Shown: positions 1 to 8,667 of the stretch, piece after piece
Position numbering within the stretch: position 1 is the stretch's first letter
Layout: each line of letters begins with the position of its first letter
DNA from: an uncultured SAR116 cluster alpha proteobacterium
Lineage (GTDB): Bacteria > Pseudomonadota > Alphaproteobacteria > Puniceispirillales > Marisalimonadaceae
NCBI GenBank assembly: GCA_902616005.1
Contig: CACMRG010000009.1
Location: 1-61,363, forward strand
Direction of reading: 5' to 3'
DNA length: 61,363 nucleotides
The notes under the pieces: generated by a model
Seen by the model: only the letters and a program-made list of their open reading frames with translations
Database searches by the model: none
Told to the model about the DNA's origin: nothing
Program-made: the position numbers and the translations under genes

Positions 1-1
1 A

Positions 2-1516
2 ACTTCACCAGGATTTAAAAATGCATTTAAAAAAATAGCCTCAGGTGGATGGATAGGAGTTTCGAGCAATCCTGATTATGATGGGATGGGATTACCGTTT
101 CGAATGGCTGCTGCAGTTAGTGAATACTGGCAAGGTGCAAATATGTCATTTGCATTGTGCAACCTTTTAAGTCAAGGCTTGATAGACGCCCTGACTCTAG
201 TCGGTACAGATAAAGAAAAAGAATTATACCTGCCAAAATTAATAAATGGTTCTTGGACAGGTACTATGAATTTAACTGAACCTCAATCTGGAACAGATTT
301 AAGTACAATAAAAACAAAAGCCATTAATGACGGAAAAAATTGGAGAATAAAAGGTCAAAAGATATACATAACTTATGGTGAACACGATTTCTCTGAAAAC
401 ATTATTCACTTAGTTCTGGCAAAAACTGAAGGAGCGCCTGACGGGATAAAAGGTATTTCTACATTTATCATTCCAAAATATTTAATTAATGAAGACGGCT
501 CTTTAGGCGAAAGAAATGATTTAAAATGTATTTCCCTTGAACATAAGTTAGGAATTAAAGCAAGTCCAACTGCTGTGATGTCCTATGGTGATGACAATGA
601 AGGTGCTATTGGTTATATGCTTGGCGAAGAAGGTAAGGGCATTGAATACATGTTTATAATGATGAATAGAGCAAGATTTGATGTTGGATTACAAGGCATG
701 GCGATTGCTGAAACTGCAAGACAAAAAGCAATTCAATACGCTAAAACACGAGTACAAGGCATACCTTTGAACAAGACAAAAGGGACTCCAATAATAGGTC
801 ATGGTGATGTAAAAAGACAATTATTAATTATGCGTTCATTAACTGAAGCTATGAGAGCACTTATCCTAGTTTCAGCTGAAATAATGGAAGAAGCTGTAAA
901 AGAAAAAAGTAAAATGAATTTAGAAGCTTTTTTAATCCCAATAATAAAAGGCTGGTGCACAGAATTAGCTCAAGAAGTAACGAGTTTAGGTGTTCAGATA
1001 CACGGTGGAATGGGTTATATTGAAGAAACTGGAGCAGCTCAAATGATGAGAGATGCAAGAATTTTGCCTATATATGAAGGAACAAATGCTATACAAGCCA
1101 ATGATTTAATGTTCAGAAAAACACTTAAAGATAGTGGAGAGACAGCTCAACAAATTCTTACTATTATAAAAGATGAGGTCCAATCTGATGAGGAAATATT
1201 GAAAGCTGTTAATAAATGTGAAGAAGTGTTAGGTTTTATTTTAGACAGCAGAAATGACAAAGAAGCACTCTCATGTATAAGTTATGATTTTATGATGGGT
1301 TTTGGATATCTTATTGGTGCCTGGCTCATGCAAAAATCTAAATTTAAAGCTGAAGAAAAGATGAATAATCAAAGTGAAGATACAAATTTTTTAATGTCTA
1401 AAGTAATCTCTTCTAATTTTTATAATAAACATATTGTGCCTAGATGTTTTGGTCACTTTGATATTGTTTTGGATGGATCAAAAATTATTTCCGAAACAGA
1501 AGAAGAATTTGTCTAA
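2..1516 (+). CDS. Acyl-CoA dehydrogenase with C-terminal extension (5' truncated by window edge)
   Basis: FAD-dependent alpha,beta-desaturation of an acyl-CoA, cytosolic. The reading frame is open from base 2, so the gene starts outside the window and about 504 codons are visible. The FAD/substrate motif TEPQSGTDL lies near residue 92 of the visible part, and the catalytic base is the Glu of IYEGTNAIQ near residue 357. About 140 residues follow it, which matches the long subfamily of about 590 aa with an extra C-terminal domain (the family of DmdC, 3-methylmercaptopropionyl-CoA dehydrogenase, and relatives). The substrate cannot be told from sequence; DmdC itself is only one possibility, since no DmdA or DmdD gene is present. 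It lies upstream of the ligase/ABC operon, 88 nt away. Confidence 0.9.
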   Translation, partial: TSPGFKNAFKKIASGGWIGVSSNPDYDGMGLPFRMAAAVSEYWQGANMSFALCNLLSQGLIDALTLVGTDKEKELYLPKLINGSWTGTMNLTEPQSGTDLSTIKTKAINDGKNWRIKGQKIYITYGEHDFSENIIHLVLAKTEGAPDGIKGISTFIIPKYLINEDGSLGERNDLKCISLEHKLGIKASPTAVMSYGDDNEGAIGYMLGEEGKGIEYMFIMMNRARFDVGLQGMAIAETARQKAIQYAKTRVQGIPLNKTKGTPIIGHGDVKRQLLIMRSLTEAMRALILVSAEIMEEAVKEKSKMNLEAFLIPIIKGWCTELAQEVTSLGVQIHGGMGYIEETGAAQMMRDARILPIYEGTNAIQANDLMFRKTLKDSGETAQQILTIIKDEVQSDEEILKAVNKCEEVLGFILDSRNDKEALSCISYDFMMGFGYLIGAWLMQKSKFKAEEKMNNQSEDTNFLMSKVISSNFYNKHIVPRCFGHFDIVLDGSKIISETEEEFV

Positions 1517-1590
1517 AAACAAAAACTTTAGGTTGATTTTAATATTTACATCGCTAGCCTATAATTAAATTGGGTTTTTTATTTTTTTTT

Positions 1591-1600
1591 GGGAGGAGGA
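1591..1600 (+). promoter_or_regulatory. Strong ribosome binding site for a TTG start
   Basis: GGGAGGAGGA lies 4 nt before TTG 1605. There is no in-frame ATG nearby, so this near-perfect Shine-Dalgarno sequence is what fixes TTG as the start of the ligase gene. Confidence 0.75.
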
Positions 1601-1604
1601 ATTC

Positions 1605-3548
1605 TTGAAGGCCAATACATATGAATATCCAGATTTTGATAAATTTAATACTTTTCCAAAATTGCTAAAACATAGATCTGAAATTATGCCAGATGAAGTT
1701 GCTTTAAGAAATAAAGACTTAGGAATTTGGAACGAAATTACCTGGGATGAATATAATAAAATTGTTTCAGAATTAGCAATTGGCCTAAAATCAATTGGGT
1801 TTAAAAAAGGTGATGTTTTAGCATTAATTGGTGATAATAAACCTGAATGGGTTTTTTTTGAAATTGCTTGTCATGCAAATGGTGGAATGAGCCTTGGTGT
1901 TTACAGAGATACACTAGATGATGAGGTTGGATATTTAGTAAAATCAGCAAAAGTTAAATTTGCTTATGCAGAAGACCAAGAACAGGTTGATAAGTTAATT
2001 AATGTTCAAAAAAAACTAAAAACTAAAATCAAGGTTATCTATGATGACCCAAGAGGACTAGAAAAATTAAAAATCCCAAATATAATTAATATGAAGGACC
2101 TTGCTAGTGAAGGTAAAAAACAATTAGATAAAAATAATAAAGTTTATGAAAATTTAATAAATAAAGTTTCTGGAGAAACTGTCTCTGTTTTGTGTACAAC
2201 TTCCGGCACAACATCTAACCCAAAGTTAGCTATGCTTCCTGCTAATAAATTTATAAATCATGTTTCAAATTATCTTAAAGTTGACCCAAAATCTCATCTA
2301 GACGAATATGTTTCCGTATTACCTTTTCCCTGGATAATGGAACAAACTTATGGTGTTGGCTTTAATTTATTAAGTGGAATGAAAGTAAATTTCCCTGAAA
2401 ACTCAGAAACTGCAATGGATGATTTAAGAGAAATTGGGCCAACTTTTATGTTAGGTGCACCAAAATTATGGGAACAAATTTCTGCTGATATGAGAGCAAG
2501 AATACTTGACTCATCAAAATTGACACAGTGGTTATTTAACAAAATGGTTGATAGAGGCTTAGATGCAGTTGACAAAGGCACTAGAGACTTTTGGGCTGAC
2601 AAACTTCTTTTTTCGAGTTTAAAAGATAGACTTGGTTTTAGCAAAGTTACATCTGCTGCTACAGGAGGATCAGCTATAGGTCCAGATACTTTTAAATTTT
2701 TTCTTGCTATGGGGATACCATTAAGACAACTATATGGTCAAACTGAATTAATGGGTGCTTATACTTTACAAGACCCTCCTGCTGGAGAAATGGATTGTGA
2801 GACAGTTGGTGTAGCTTTCCCAGATGCTGAAATAAAAATTCTTAATCCTGATGCAAATGGTCTAGGAGAAATTGTCACAAAACACCCAAATATGTTCTCT
2901 GGCTATTTTAATAATAAAAAAGCTTATACCGAATCTATAAAAAAAGGGTGGATGCATACAGGAGATGCTGGATTTATTGATAATAAAAAACGTTTAACTG
3001 TGTTAGATAGAGTTGATGACATTGCAGTTAAGTCTGATGGCATAAAGTTTTCCCCTCAAAATATTGAAAATAAATTGAAATTTTCACCTTATGTTGGTGA
3101 AGCTGTAATATTGGGTTCTAAGAAACCTTATCTTACTGCAATAATTTGTATTAGATTTTCAATAGTCTCAAAATTAGCAGAAAAGTGGCAATTAGCTTTT
3201 ACATCATACACTGGATTAGCAGCAGATAAAAAAATTTATGATTTAATTGAAGAAGAAATAAAAAAAGTTAATAAAAATCAACCAGAGAATTTAAAAATAA
3301 CTAAGTTTTTACTCCTGTTTAAGGAACTTGAAGCAGATGATGGTGAATTAACTAGAACAAGAAAAGTTAGAAGATCAGTTGTGAATACGAGATATAAACC
3401 CTTAATTGATGCATTATATAAAGATATTAAACTAGCAAATATTAATACAGAAGTTACATATGAAGATGGTCGTAAAGGTAAAATCAAAGCTTCAATGGAA
3501 ATAAGAGAAATAATTAAAACCAAAAGTACAAAAAAGAAAACAAAATGA
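1605..3548 (+). CDS. Long-chain-type acyl-CoA synthetase (AMP-forming)
   Basis: Activates a carboxylic acid to its CoA thioester through an acyl-adenylate. The 647 aa length is typical of the FadD15-like bacterial long-chain ligases. The P-loop-like motif is TSGTTSNPK (residues 199-207; the usual form is TSGTTGxPK), followed by YGQTE and a C-terminal GDAGFID...LDRVDD block. The start is TTG, supported by the strong ribosome binding site at 1591-1600. The stop overlaps the livG start by 4 nt (ATGA), so the two are translationally coupled. Ligases of this type often open Liv-like ABC operons in alphaproteobacteria, which suggests that the transported substrate is a carboxylate activated on entry. 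The actual acid is unknown. Confidence 0.9.
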   Translation: MKANTYEYPDFDKFNTFPKLLKHRSEIMPDEVALRNKDLGIWNEITWDEYNKIVSELAIGLKSIGFKKGDVLALIGDNKPEWVFFEIACHANGGMSLGVYRDTLDDEVGYLVKSAKVKFAYAEDQEQVDKLINVQKKLKTKIKVIYDDPRGLEKLKIPNIINMKDLASEGKKQLDKNNKVYENLINKVSGETVSVLCTTSGTTSNPKLAMLPANKFINHVSNYLKVDPKSHLDEYVSVLPFPWIMEQTYGVGFNLLSGMKVNFPENSETAMDDLREIGPTFMLGAPKLWEQISADMRARILDSSKLTQWLFNKMVDRGLDAVDKGTRDFWADKLLFSSLKDRLGFSKVTSAATGGSAIGPDTFKFFLAMGIPLRQLYGQTELMGAYTLQDPPAGEMDCETVGVAFPDAEIKILNPDANGLGEIVTKHPNMFSGYFNNKKAYTESIKKGWMHTGDAGFIDNKKRLTVLDRVDDIAVKSDGIKFSPQNIENKLKFSPYVGEAVILGSKKPYLTAIICIRFSIVSKLAEKWQLAFTSYTGLAADKKIYDLIEEEIKKVNKNQPENLKITKFLLLFKELEADDGELTRTRKVRRSVVNTRYKPLIDALYKDIKLANINTEVTYEDGRKGKIKASMEIREIIKTKSTKKKTK

Positions 3549-4345
3549 GTTTAACTAAAATTCAATCAATTCCTTATGGAAAAGAAGTAATTAAAATTAA
3601 AAATATTAGTCTTGCCTTCGGAGGAGTAAAAGCACTTACAGACGTTTCTTTTGAAGTAAAGAAAGGAGAAGTTTTTGCTATTATTGGACCAAATGGAGCA
3701 GGTAAATCATCTATGCTTAATGTTATAAATGGTTTTTATAAACCTACATCTGGCCAAATTAATTTTGCTGGAGAAGATCGAAAGGAAATGATACCAGAAT
3801 TTGCTGCAAAAAGTGGTATAGCTAGAACATTTCAAAATATTGCTCTATTTAAAGGAATGAGTACTTTAGATAACTTAATGACAGGACGTTTACTAAAACA
3901 AAAACAAAATTTTTTAATGCAAGCATTGTATTTTGGACCTGTTCAAAAAGAAGAAGCTTATCATAGAGATAAAGTTGAAAGAGTCATTGATTTTTTAGAT
4001 CTACAAGCAATTAGAAGAACTCCTGTTGGGTCATTACCTTATGGACTTCAAAAAAGAGTTGAGCTTGGCAGAGCTCTTGCCATGGAACCAGAAATATTGT
4101 TACTTGATGAGCCCATGGCAGGAATGAATGTTGAAGAAAAACAAGATATGAGTAGATTTGTGTTAACAGCAAATGATGAATTTAAAACTACAATTGTTCT
4201 AATTGAACATGATATGAGTGTTGTAATGGATATTTCAGATAGAATTGTAGTTTTAGACTATGGAAAAAAAATTGGTGAAGGTAAACCATCAGAAATTTTA
4301 AAAAATAAAGCTGTAATTGACGCCTATTTAGGTGTGGCAGATTAG
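3545..4345 (+). CDS. livG: ABC transporter ATP-binding protein, LivG type
   Basis: One of two ATPases of a branched-chain amino acid (HAAT) family importer. Walker A GPNGAGKSS is at residues 48-56, the signature LPYGLQ at 164-169 and Walker B ILLLDEP at 184-190, with a switch His in LIEHDM. The 266 aa length and the LivG-type insertion between Walker A and the signature match LivG rather than the shorter LivF. It overlaps the upstream ligase by 4 nt and is followed by both permeases. The family name describes the fold; the substrate here may be an aliphatic or aromatic acid rather than an amino acid. Confidence 0.92.
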   Translation: MSLTKIQSIPYGKEVIKIKNISLAFGGVKALTDVSFEVKKGEVFAIIGPNGAGKSSMLNVINGFYKPTSGQINFAGEDRKEMIPEFAAKSGIARTFQNIALFKGMSTLDNLMTGRLLKQKQNFLMQALYFGPVQKEEAYHRDKVERVIDFLDLQAIRRTPVGSLPYGLQKRVELGRALAMEPEILLLDEPMAGMNVEEKQDMSRFVLTANDEFKTTIVLIEHDMSVVMDISDRIVVLDYGKKIGEGKPSEILKNKAVIDAYLGVAD

Positions 4346-4354
4346 AGGAAAAAT

Positions 4355-5359
4355 ATGAGTGTTGAATTATTAAACTTTATTGAAACTGTAATTAATGGAT
4401 TAATGTCTGGGATAATGTACTCTCTAGTTGCATTAGGTTTTGTTCTTATTTTTAAAGCTTCAGGTGTTTTTAATTTTGCACAAGGAGTTTTTGCATTATT
4501 CGCAGCACTAACATTAGTTGGATTTCAAACTGGTCAAGTGCCATTTTCGCATTTAATCAATGAATTGTTCGGAACTAACTTTCATAACTGGTATCCATCA
4601 TTGCATAGTTTCTTTGCTATAATTCTAACTATAATTACAATGATAATTCTCGCTTGGCTTATAGAAAAACTAGTTTTAAAACACCTAGTTAACCAAGAAC
4701 CAATAATATTATTTATGGCCACTATTGGATTAGCTTTCGTATTAGAAGGTGTTGGTGATTTAATGTGGGGATCAGATGTTAAAGTCTTAGATGTTGGAAT
4801 ACCGAGTGGTGGTTCTGAATGGTTAGAAAAAACTACAATAGGTTGGGCATCTGAGGGAAGTGAATATTATGGAATGTATATTGATGTGTTGAATGTATGG
4901 GCTACAATAATTGCAGTCATACTTGTTACTGCATTAGCCTTATTTTCGCAATATACAAAAACTGGAAGAGCTTTAAGAGCAGTTGCTGACGACCACCAAG
5001 CAGCTTTGTCAGTAGGTATTTCACTCAGAAGTATTTGGGTATTAGTTTGGGCAATTTCAGGCTTCATCGCTATGGTTGCAGGCATAATGTGGGGAACAGA
5101 ATCTGGTGTACAATTTTCACTTTCTTTAATTGCTTTAAAAGCACTACCAGTATTAATATTAGGTGGGTTTACATCTATACCAGGCGCAATCATTGGTGGT
5201 CTTTTAATTGGTCTTGGTGAAAAACTAGCTGAAATATACATTGGTGGTTTATTAGACATTGGAGCAATCGAAAACTGGTTTGCTTACTTCATGGCATTAG
5301 TATTTTTACTTTTCAGGCCACAGGGATTATTTGGTGACAAGATTATAGAGAGAGTGTAA
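4355..5359 (+). CDS. livH: ABC transporter permease, LivH type
   Basis: Inner-membrane permease subunit of the HAAT-type importer. It is 334 aa with about eight hydrophobic segments. Near the N-terminus it has the LivH hallmark GLMSGIMYSLVALGF, and it carries the cytoplasmic coupling region ALRAVADDHQAALSVGI around residues 206-222. The start ATG follows the sequence GAGGAAAAAT, 9 nt after the livG stop. Its stop overlaps the livM start by one base (TAATG). It pairs with LivM to form the transmembrane channel. Confidence 0.92.
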   Translation: MSVELLNFIETVINGLMSGIMYSLVALGFVLIFKASGVFNFAQGVFALFAALTLVGFQTGQVPFSHLINELFGTNFHNWYPSLHSFFAIILTIITMIILAWLIEKLVLKHLVNQEPIILFMATIGLAFVLEGVGDLMWGSDVKVLDVGIPSGGSEWLEKTTIGWASEGSEYYGMYIDVLNVWATIIAVILVTALALFSQYTKTGRALRAVADDHQAALSVGISLRSIWVLVWAISGFIAMVAGIMWGTESGVQFSLSLIALKALPVLILGGFTSIPGAIIGGLLIGLGEKLAEIYIGGLLDIGAIENWFAYFMALVFLLFRPQGLFGDKIIERV

Positions 5360-6438
5360 TGATTTACAAAGAAACAGGACAATTTAAATCTACTTACGAA
5401 TCAGACCATTCCATTTTTCCTTTGATTCAAGATAAAATAGCTTTCAATATACTTATGTTAGTGGCTTTTTTAGTAGTGCCCTTTTTTATAGACAGCTATT
5501 GGGAAAAAGCAATTTTAATTCCTTTTCTAATCTATTCTATGGCAGCAATTGGTTTAAATATTCTTACAGGATATTGTGGCCAGGTTTCATTGGGAACAGG
5601 TGGTTTCATGGCCGTTGGTGCCTTTGCCACATACAAAATAATGACATTTTTTCCTGAATTAAACATAATGATAATAGTATTATTATCTGGCGTAATCACA
5701 GCCTTTGTTGGGATTCTATTTGGTTTGCCTTCTTTAAGAATTAAAGGATTTTATCTAGCAGTAGCAACATTAGCATCTCAATTTTTTATAATTTGGTTAT
5801 TTAATAAAGTACCTTGGTTTTATAATTATTCTGATACTGGACAGATTACAGTTTCAGAAAGAACAATGTTTGGAGTTGCAGTAACTGGTGCAAATGCTCC
5901 ACCTTACGCAACATATCTTTTTTGTTTGATATTAGTTATTATACTTGGATTTGCTGCAAAAAATATGATCAGAAGTAAAATTGGAAGATCTTGGATGGCT
6001 ATTAGAGATATGGACATAGCCGCAGAAATCATTGGCGTTCCACCTTTAAAGACTAAATTATCGGCTTTTGCAATTAGTTCTTTTTATATAGGCATAGCTG
6101 GTTCGCTTTATTTTGCTGTGTACTTAGGTGCCTTAGAAGTTACAGAATCCTTTGATATTATGGCAATCTCATTTCCAGTTTTATTTATGATTATAATTGG
6201 AGGTTTAGGGTCTATGCTCGGTTCCTTTTTAGGAGCAGCTTTTATAGTTCTTCTTCCAATATTTCTTAAAAATGTAATGGTAGATCTGATTGGACTTTCA
6301 GCTGTAACAGCTAAACATTTCGAAATTACAATATGGGGATTATTGATGGTCGTTTTTTTGATTTTAGAACCGCACGGTTTAGCAAGATTGTGGTCAATTG
6401 CAAAAGAAAAATTAAGAAAATGGCCTTTCCCATATTAA
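5359..6438 (+). CDS. livM: ABC transporter permease, LivM type
   Basis: Second membrane subunit of the same importer, 359 aa. An N-terminal soluble stretch of about 30 residues precedes hydrophobic helices. The LivM signatures are AAIGLNILTGYCGQVSLG (around residues 62-79), the loop IRDMDIAAEIIGVPPLKTKL, and GGLGSMLGSFLGAAF near residues 277-291. It is coupled to livH through a TAATG overlap. A 47-nt spacer with a strong ribosome binding site separates it from the binding-protein gene. Confidence 0.92.
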   Translation: MIYKETGQFKSTYESDHSIFPLIQDKIAFNILMLVAFLVVPFFIDSYWEKAILIPFLIYSMAAIGLNILTGYCGQVSLGTGGFMAVGAFATYKIMTFFPELNIMIIVLLSGVITAFVGILFGLPSLRIKGFYLAVATLASQFFIIWLFNKVPWFYNYSDTGQITVSERTMFGVAVTGANAPPYATYLFCLILVIILGFAAKNMIRSKIGRSWMAIRDMDIAAEIIGVPPLKTKLSAFAISSFYIGIAGSLYFAVYLGALEVTESFDIMAISFPVLFMIIIGGLGSMLGSFLGAAFIVLLPIFLKNVMVDLIGLSAVTAKHFEITIWGLLMVVFLILEPHGLARLWSIAKEKLRKWPFPY

Positions 6439-6473
6439 GTTTTTAAGTTAAGCTTTAAATATTAAATCTCAAA

Positions 6474-6482
6474 AAGGAGGAG
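6474..6482 (+). promoter_or_regulatory. Strong ribosome binding site of the binding-protein gene
   Basis: AAGGAGGAG ends 3 nt before ATG 6486. Together with the terminator just after the gene, it points to higher expression of the binding protein than of its permease and ATPase partners. Confidence 0.6.
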
Positions 6483-6485
6483 AGT

Positions 6486-7781
6486 ATGGGATTAAAAAAA
6501 ATGATAGTTGGATTTTTAGGTTCAGTCATTGCGATAGGTGGATTTTTAGAAGTCGCCACTGCTGACCTTAAGTTTCCAATGTTAGTTTACCGAACTGGAG
6601 CCTATGCACCTAACGGTATTCCAAATGCTGACGGTTTTGTTGATTATTATAAAATGATCAATGCAAGAGACGGAGGTATTGGTGGAGAAAAGATAGTTTT
6701 TCCAGAATGTGAAACAGGATATAAAACCCAAGTTGGTGTAGAGTGCTATGAAAAGCATAAAGAAAATGCAATGGTTTTTCAGCCAATGTCTACAGGTATT
6801 ACTTATCAACTAATACCAAAAGCTTCTGCTGATGGTGTTACGGTTTACTCTACTGGTTACGGAAGAACTTCTGCTAAAAACGGAAAAGTTTTTAAGTGGA
6901 TATTTAATGCTCCTGCAACCTATTGGGATGGAGCTTCTATTGCTGTAAGACATATTTTAAAACAAAATTTAGGTAATATTAAGGGTAAAAAAATTGCACT
7001 TGTTTATCATAATTCAGCCTACGGCAAGGAACCAATTAGAACTTTACAAGTTTTAGCTAAAAAACATGGTTATAAACTTATGTTGCTTCCAGTAGATCAT
7101 CCTGGTCAAGAACAAAAAGCAACATGGCTAAAAATTAGAAAACAAAGACCTAATTATGTCCTAATGTGGGGTTGGGGTGTTATGAACCAAGTTGCTATTA
7201 AACAGGCCTCTTCAATAAAGTTTCCTATGGAAAATTTTATTGGAATTTGGTGGTCTGGCTCTGAAAACGATGTAATGCCTGCTGGCGCTGGCGCACATGG
7301 TTATAAAGCCCTAACCTTCAACGCACCTGGTGATGATTACCAAGTCCATAAAGATATTAAAAAATATGTACATGACAAAGGTCAAGCATCTGGCGATGGA
7401 TCACATTTTGGAACTGTTCTTTATAATAGAGGTTTATTCCAAGCTATGGTTCAAGTTGAAGCTGCTAGGGTAGCTCAGAAAATTCATGGAACATCTAAAA
7501 TTACACCAGCAATGTATCGTGATGGAATGGAAAATGTTGATCTTAATGCAAAACGAATGGAAGAATTAGGATTTAAAAATTTCGCACCTCCATTTAAAAA
7601 TACTTGTGAAAATCACGGTGGAAGTGGTTTAGCAGCTGTACAACAATGGGATGCTAAAGCTAAAAAGTGGAACATGATCACAGAGTATATGTATGGTGAT
7701 GCTGAAGTAGTTGATAAATTGATTGCTGAAGATTCTACTAAATATGCTAAGGAGCAAAAAATTGCAATGCGTTGTAATTAA
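6486..7781 (+). CDS. Periplasmic substrate-binding protein of the Liv-type transporter
   Basis: Captures the substrate in the periplasm and delivers it to LivHM. It is 431 aa. The N-terminus is a classical Sec signal peptide (basic MGLKKM, a hydrophobic core, likely cleavage after ATA near residue 26). The mature part shows the type I periplasmic-binding fold of the Peripla_BP_6 group used by HAAT transporters, for example the phrase GIPNADGFVDYYKMINARDG close to the start of the mature protein. Length and features resemble binding proteins found beside acyl-CoA ligases rather than classical LivJ/LivK. Four Cys residues in the mature part could form disulfides. Ligand unknown. Confidence 0.9.
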   Translation: MGLKKMIVGFLGSVIAIGGFLEVATADLKFPMLVYRTGAYAPNGIPNADGFVDYYKMINARDGGIGGEKIVFPECETGYKTQVGVECYEKHKENAMVFQPMSTGITYQLIPKASADGVTVYSTGYGRTSAKNGKVFKWIFNAPATYWDGASIAVRHILKQNLGNIKGKKIALVYHNSAYGKEPIRTLQVLAKKHGYKLMLLPVDHPGQEQKATWLKIRKQRPNYVLMWGWGVMNQVAIKQASSIKFPMENFIGIWWSGSENDVMPAGAGAHGYKALTFNAPGDDYQVHKDIKKYVHDKGQASGDGSHFGTVLYNRGLFQAMVQVEAARVAQKIHGTSKITPAMYRDGMENVDLNAKRMEELGFKNFAPPFKNTCENHGGSGLAAVQQWDAKAKKWNMITEYMYGDAEVVDKLIAEDSTKYAKEQKIAMRCN

Positions 7782-7791
7782 ATATTTTAAA

Positions 7792-7818
7792 AGAGAGTCT
7801 TAGGACTCTCTTTTTTTT
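7792..7818 (+). terminator. Rho-independent terminator or attenuator between binding protein and livF
   Basis: An 8-bp stem, AGAGAGTC (7792-7799) with GACTCTCT (7804-7811), and a TTAG loop are followed by eight Ts (7811-7818). It starts 10 nt after the binding-protein stop. The livF ribosome binding site (AAGGA) follows directly. Partial termination here would give an excess of binding-protein mRNA over distal genes. It is the only convincing intrinsic terminator I found in the window. Confidence 0.85.
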
Positions 7819-7829
7819 AAGGAATTTTT

Positions 7830-8660
7830 ATGAATGAACTTTCAAAAATTGATAAAAAAACAGCACAAAATATTTTGGAAGTAAATAATATTGAAGCTGT
7901 ATATAATCATGTTATTTTAGTATTAAAAGGCGTTAGTTTAAATGTTAAAAAAGGTGGCATAACCACTTTATTGGGTGGAAACGGAGCTGGAAAAACAACT
8001 ACTTTAAAATCAATTTCTAATCTTCTTGCCTCAGAAAGAGGCGAAGTTACAAAAGGCTCTATAACGTTTAATAATCAAGATGTTCATCAATTAGACCCAT
8101 CTCAACTTGTAAAAATGGGGGTGATTCAAGTAATGGAAGGAAGGCATTGTTTTGAGCATTTAACTGTTGAAGAAAATTTATTAACAGGTGGTTATACTAG
8201 AAAAAGTAATAAGGAAGTAAAAAATGATCTTGAAAGAGTTTACGAGTATTTTCCAAGATTAAAAGAAAGAAGAACTTCTCAAGCTGGTTATACTTCAGGT
8301 GGTGAACAACAAATGGTAGCAATTGGAAGAGCGTTAATGGCTAACCCTAAAATGATTTTGCTTGATGAACCGTCAATGGGCTTGGCTCCACAGTTAGTAA
8401 AACAAATTTTTGAAATCGTTTCTCAAATTAATAAAAAAGAAGGTGTAACAATTCTTTTAGCTGAGCAGAATACAAATATGGCTCTTAAATATGCAGAATA
8501 TGCTTATATTTTAGAAAATGGAAGAGTTGTAATGGAAGGAACTGCAAAGTCCATGAGAGACAATGAAGATGTTAAAGAATTTTATTTAGGTATTTCTGGA
8601 GAGGGGCGTCAATCATACAGAGATTTTAAACAATATCGTAGAAGAAAACGTTGGCTATAA
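7830..8660 (+). CDS. livF: ABC transporter ATP-binding protein, LivF type
   Basis: Second ATPase of the importer. Walker A GGNGAGKTT is at residues 49-57, the signature SGGEQQ at 156-161 and Walker B MILLDE at 175-180, with AEQNTNMAL in the switch region. At 276 aa it is slightly longer than classical LivF (about 235 aa). The extra length is a basic C-terminal tail ending in RRRKRWL, a tail also seen in Liv-like ATPases next to acyl-CoA ligases. The gene lies just after the terminator and 7 nt before the second ligase gene. Confidence 0.92.
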   Translation: MNELSKIDKKTAQNILEVNNIEAVYNHVILVLKGVSLNVKKGGITTLLGGNGAGKTTTLKSISNLLASERGEVTKGSITFNNQDVHQLDPSQLVKMGVIQVMEGRHCFEHLTVEENLLTGGYTRKSNKEVKNDLERVYEYFPRLKERRTSQAGYTSGGEQQMVAIGRALMANPKMILLDEPSMGLAPQLVKQIFEIVSQINKKEGVTILLAEQNTNMALKYAEYAYILENGRVVMEGTAKSMRDNEDVKEFYLGISGEGRQSYRDFKQYRRRKRWL

Positions 8661-8667
8661 TATAATC

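Noticed and set aside
1533-1565. Possible promoter for the ligase/ABC operon (TTGATT at 1533, TATAAT at 1560)
   Set aside because: The spacing between the two boxes is 21 nt, well outside the usual 16-18, and such hexamers are common in DNA this rich in A and T.
2-3548. DMSP demethylation genes (DmdC plus DmdB)
   Set aside because: The dehydrogenase belongs to the broad DmdC-like subfamily, but the ligase is of the long-chain FadD15-like type, and neither DmdA nor DmdD is present.
4867-5259. 130-codon open frame on the - strand inside livH
   Set aside because: It lies fully within a well-supported permease gene, has no ribosome binding site and reads as the antisense shadow of hydrophobic codons.
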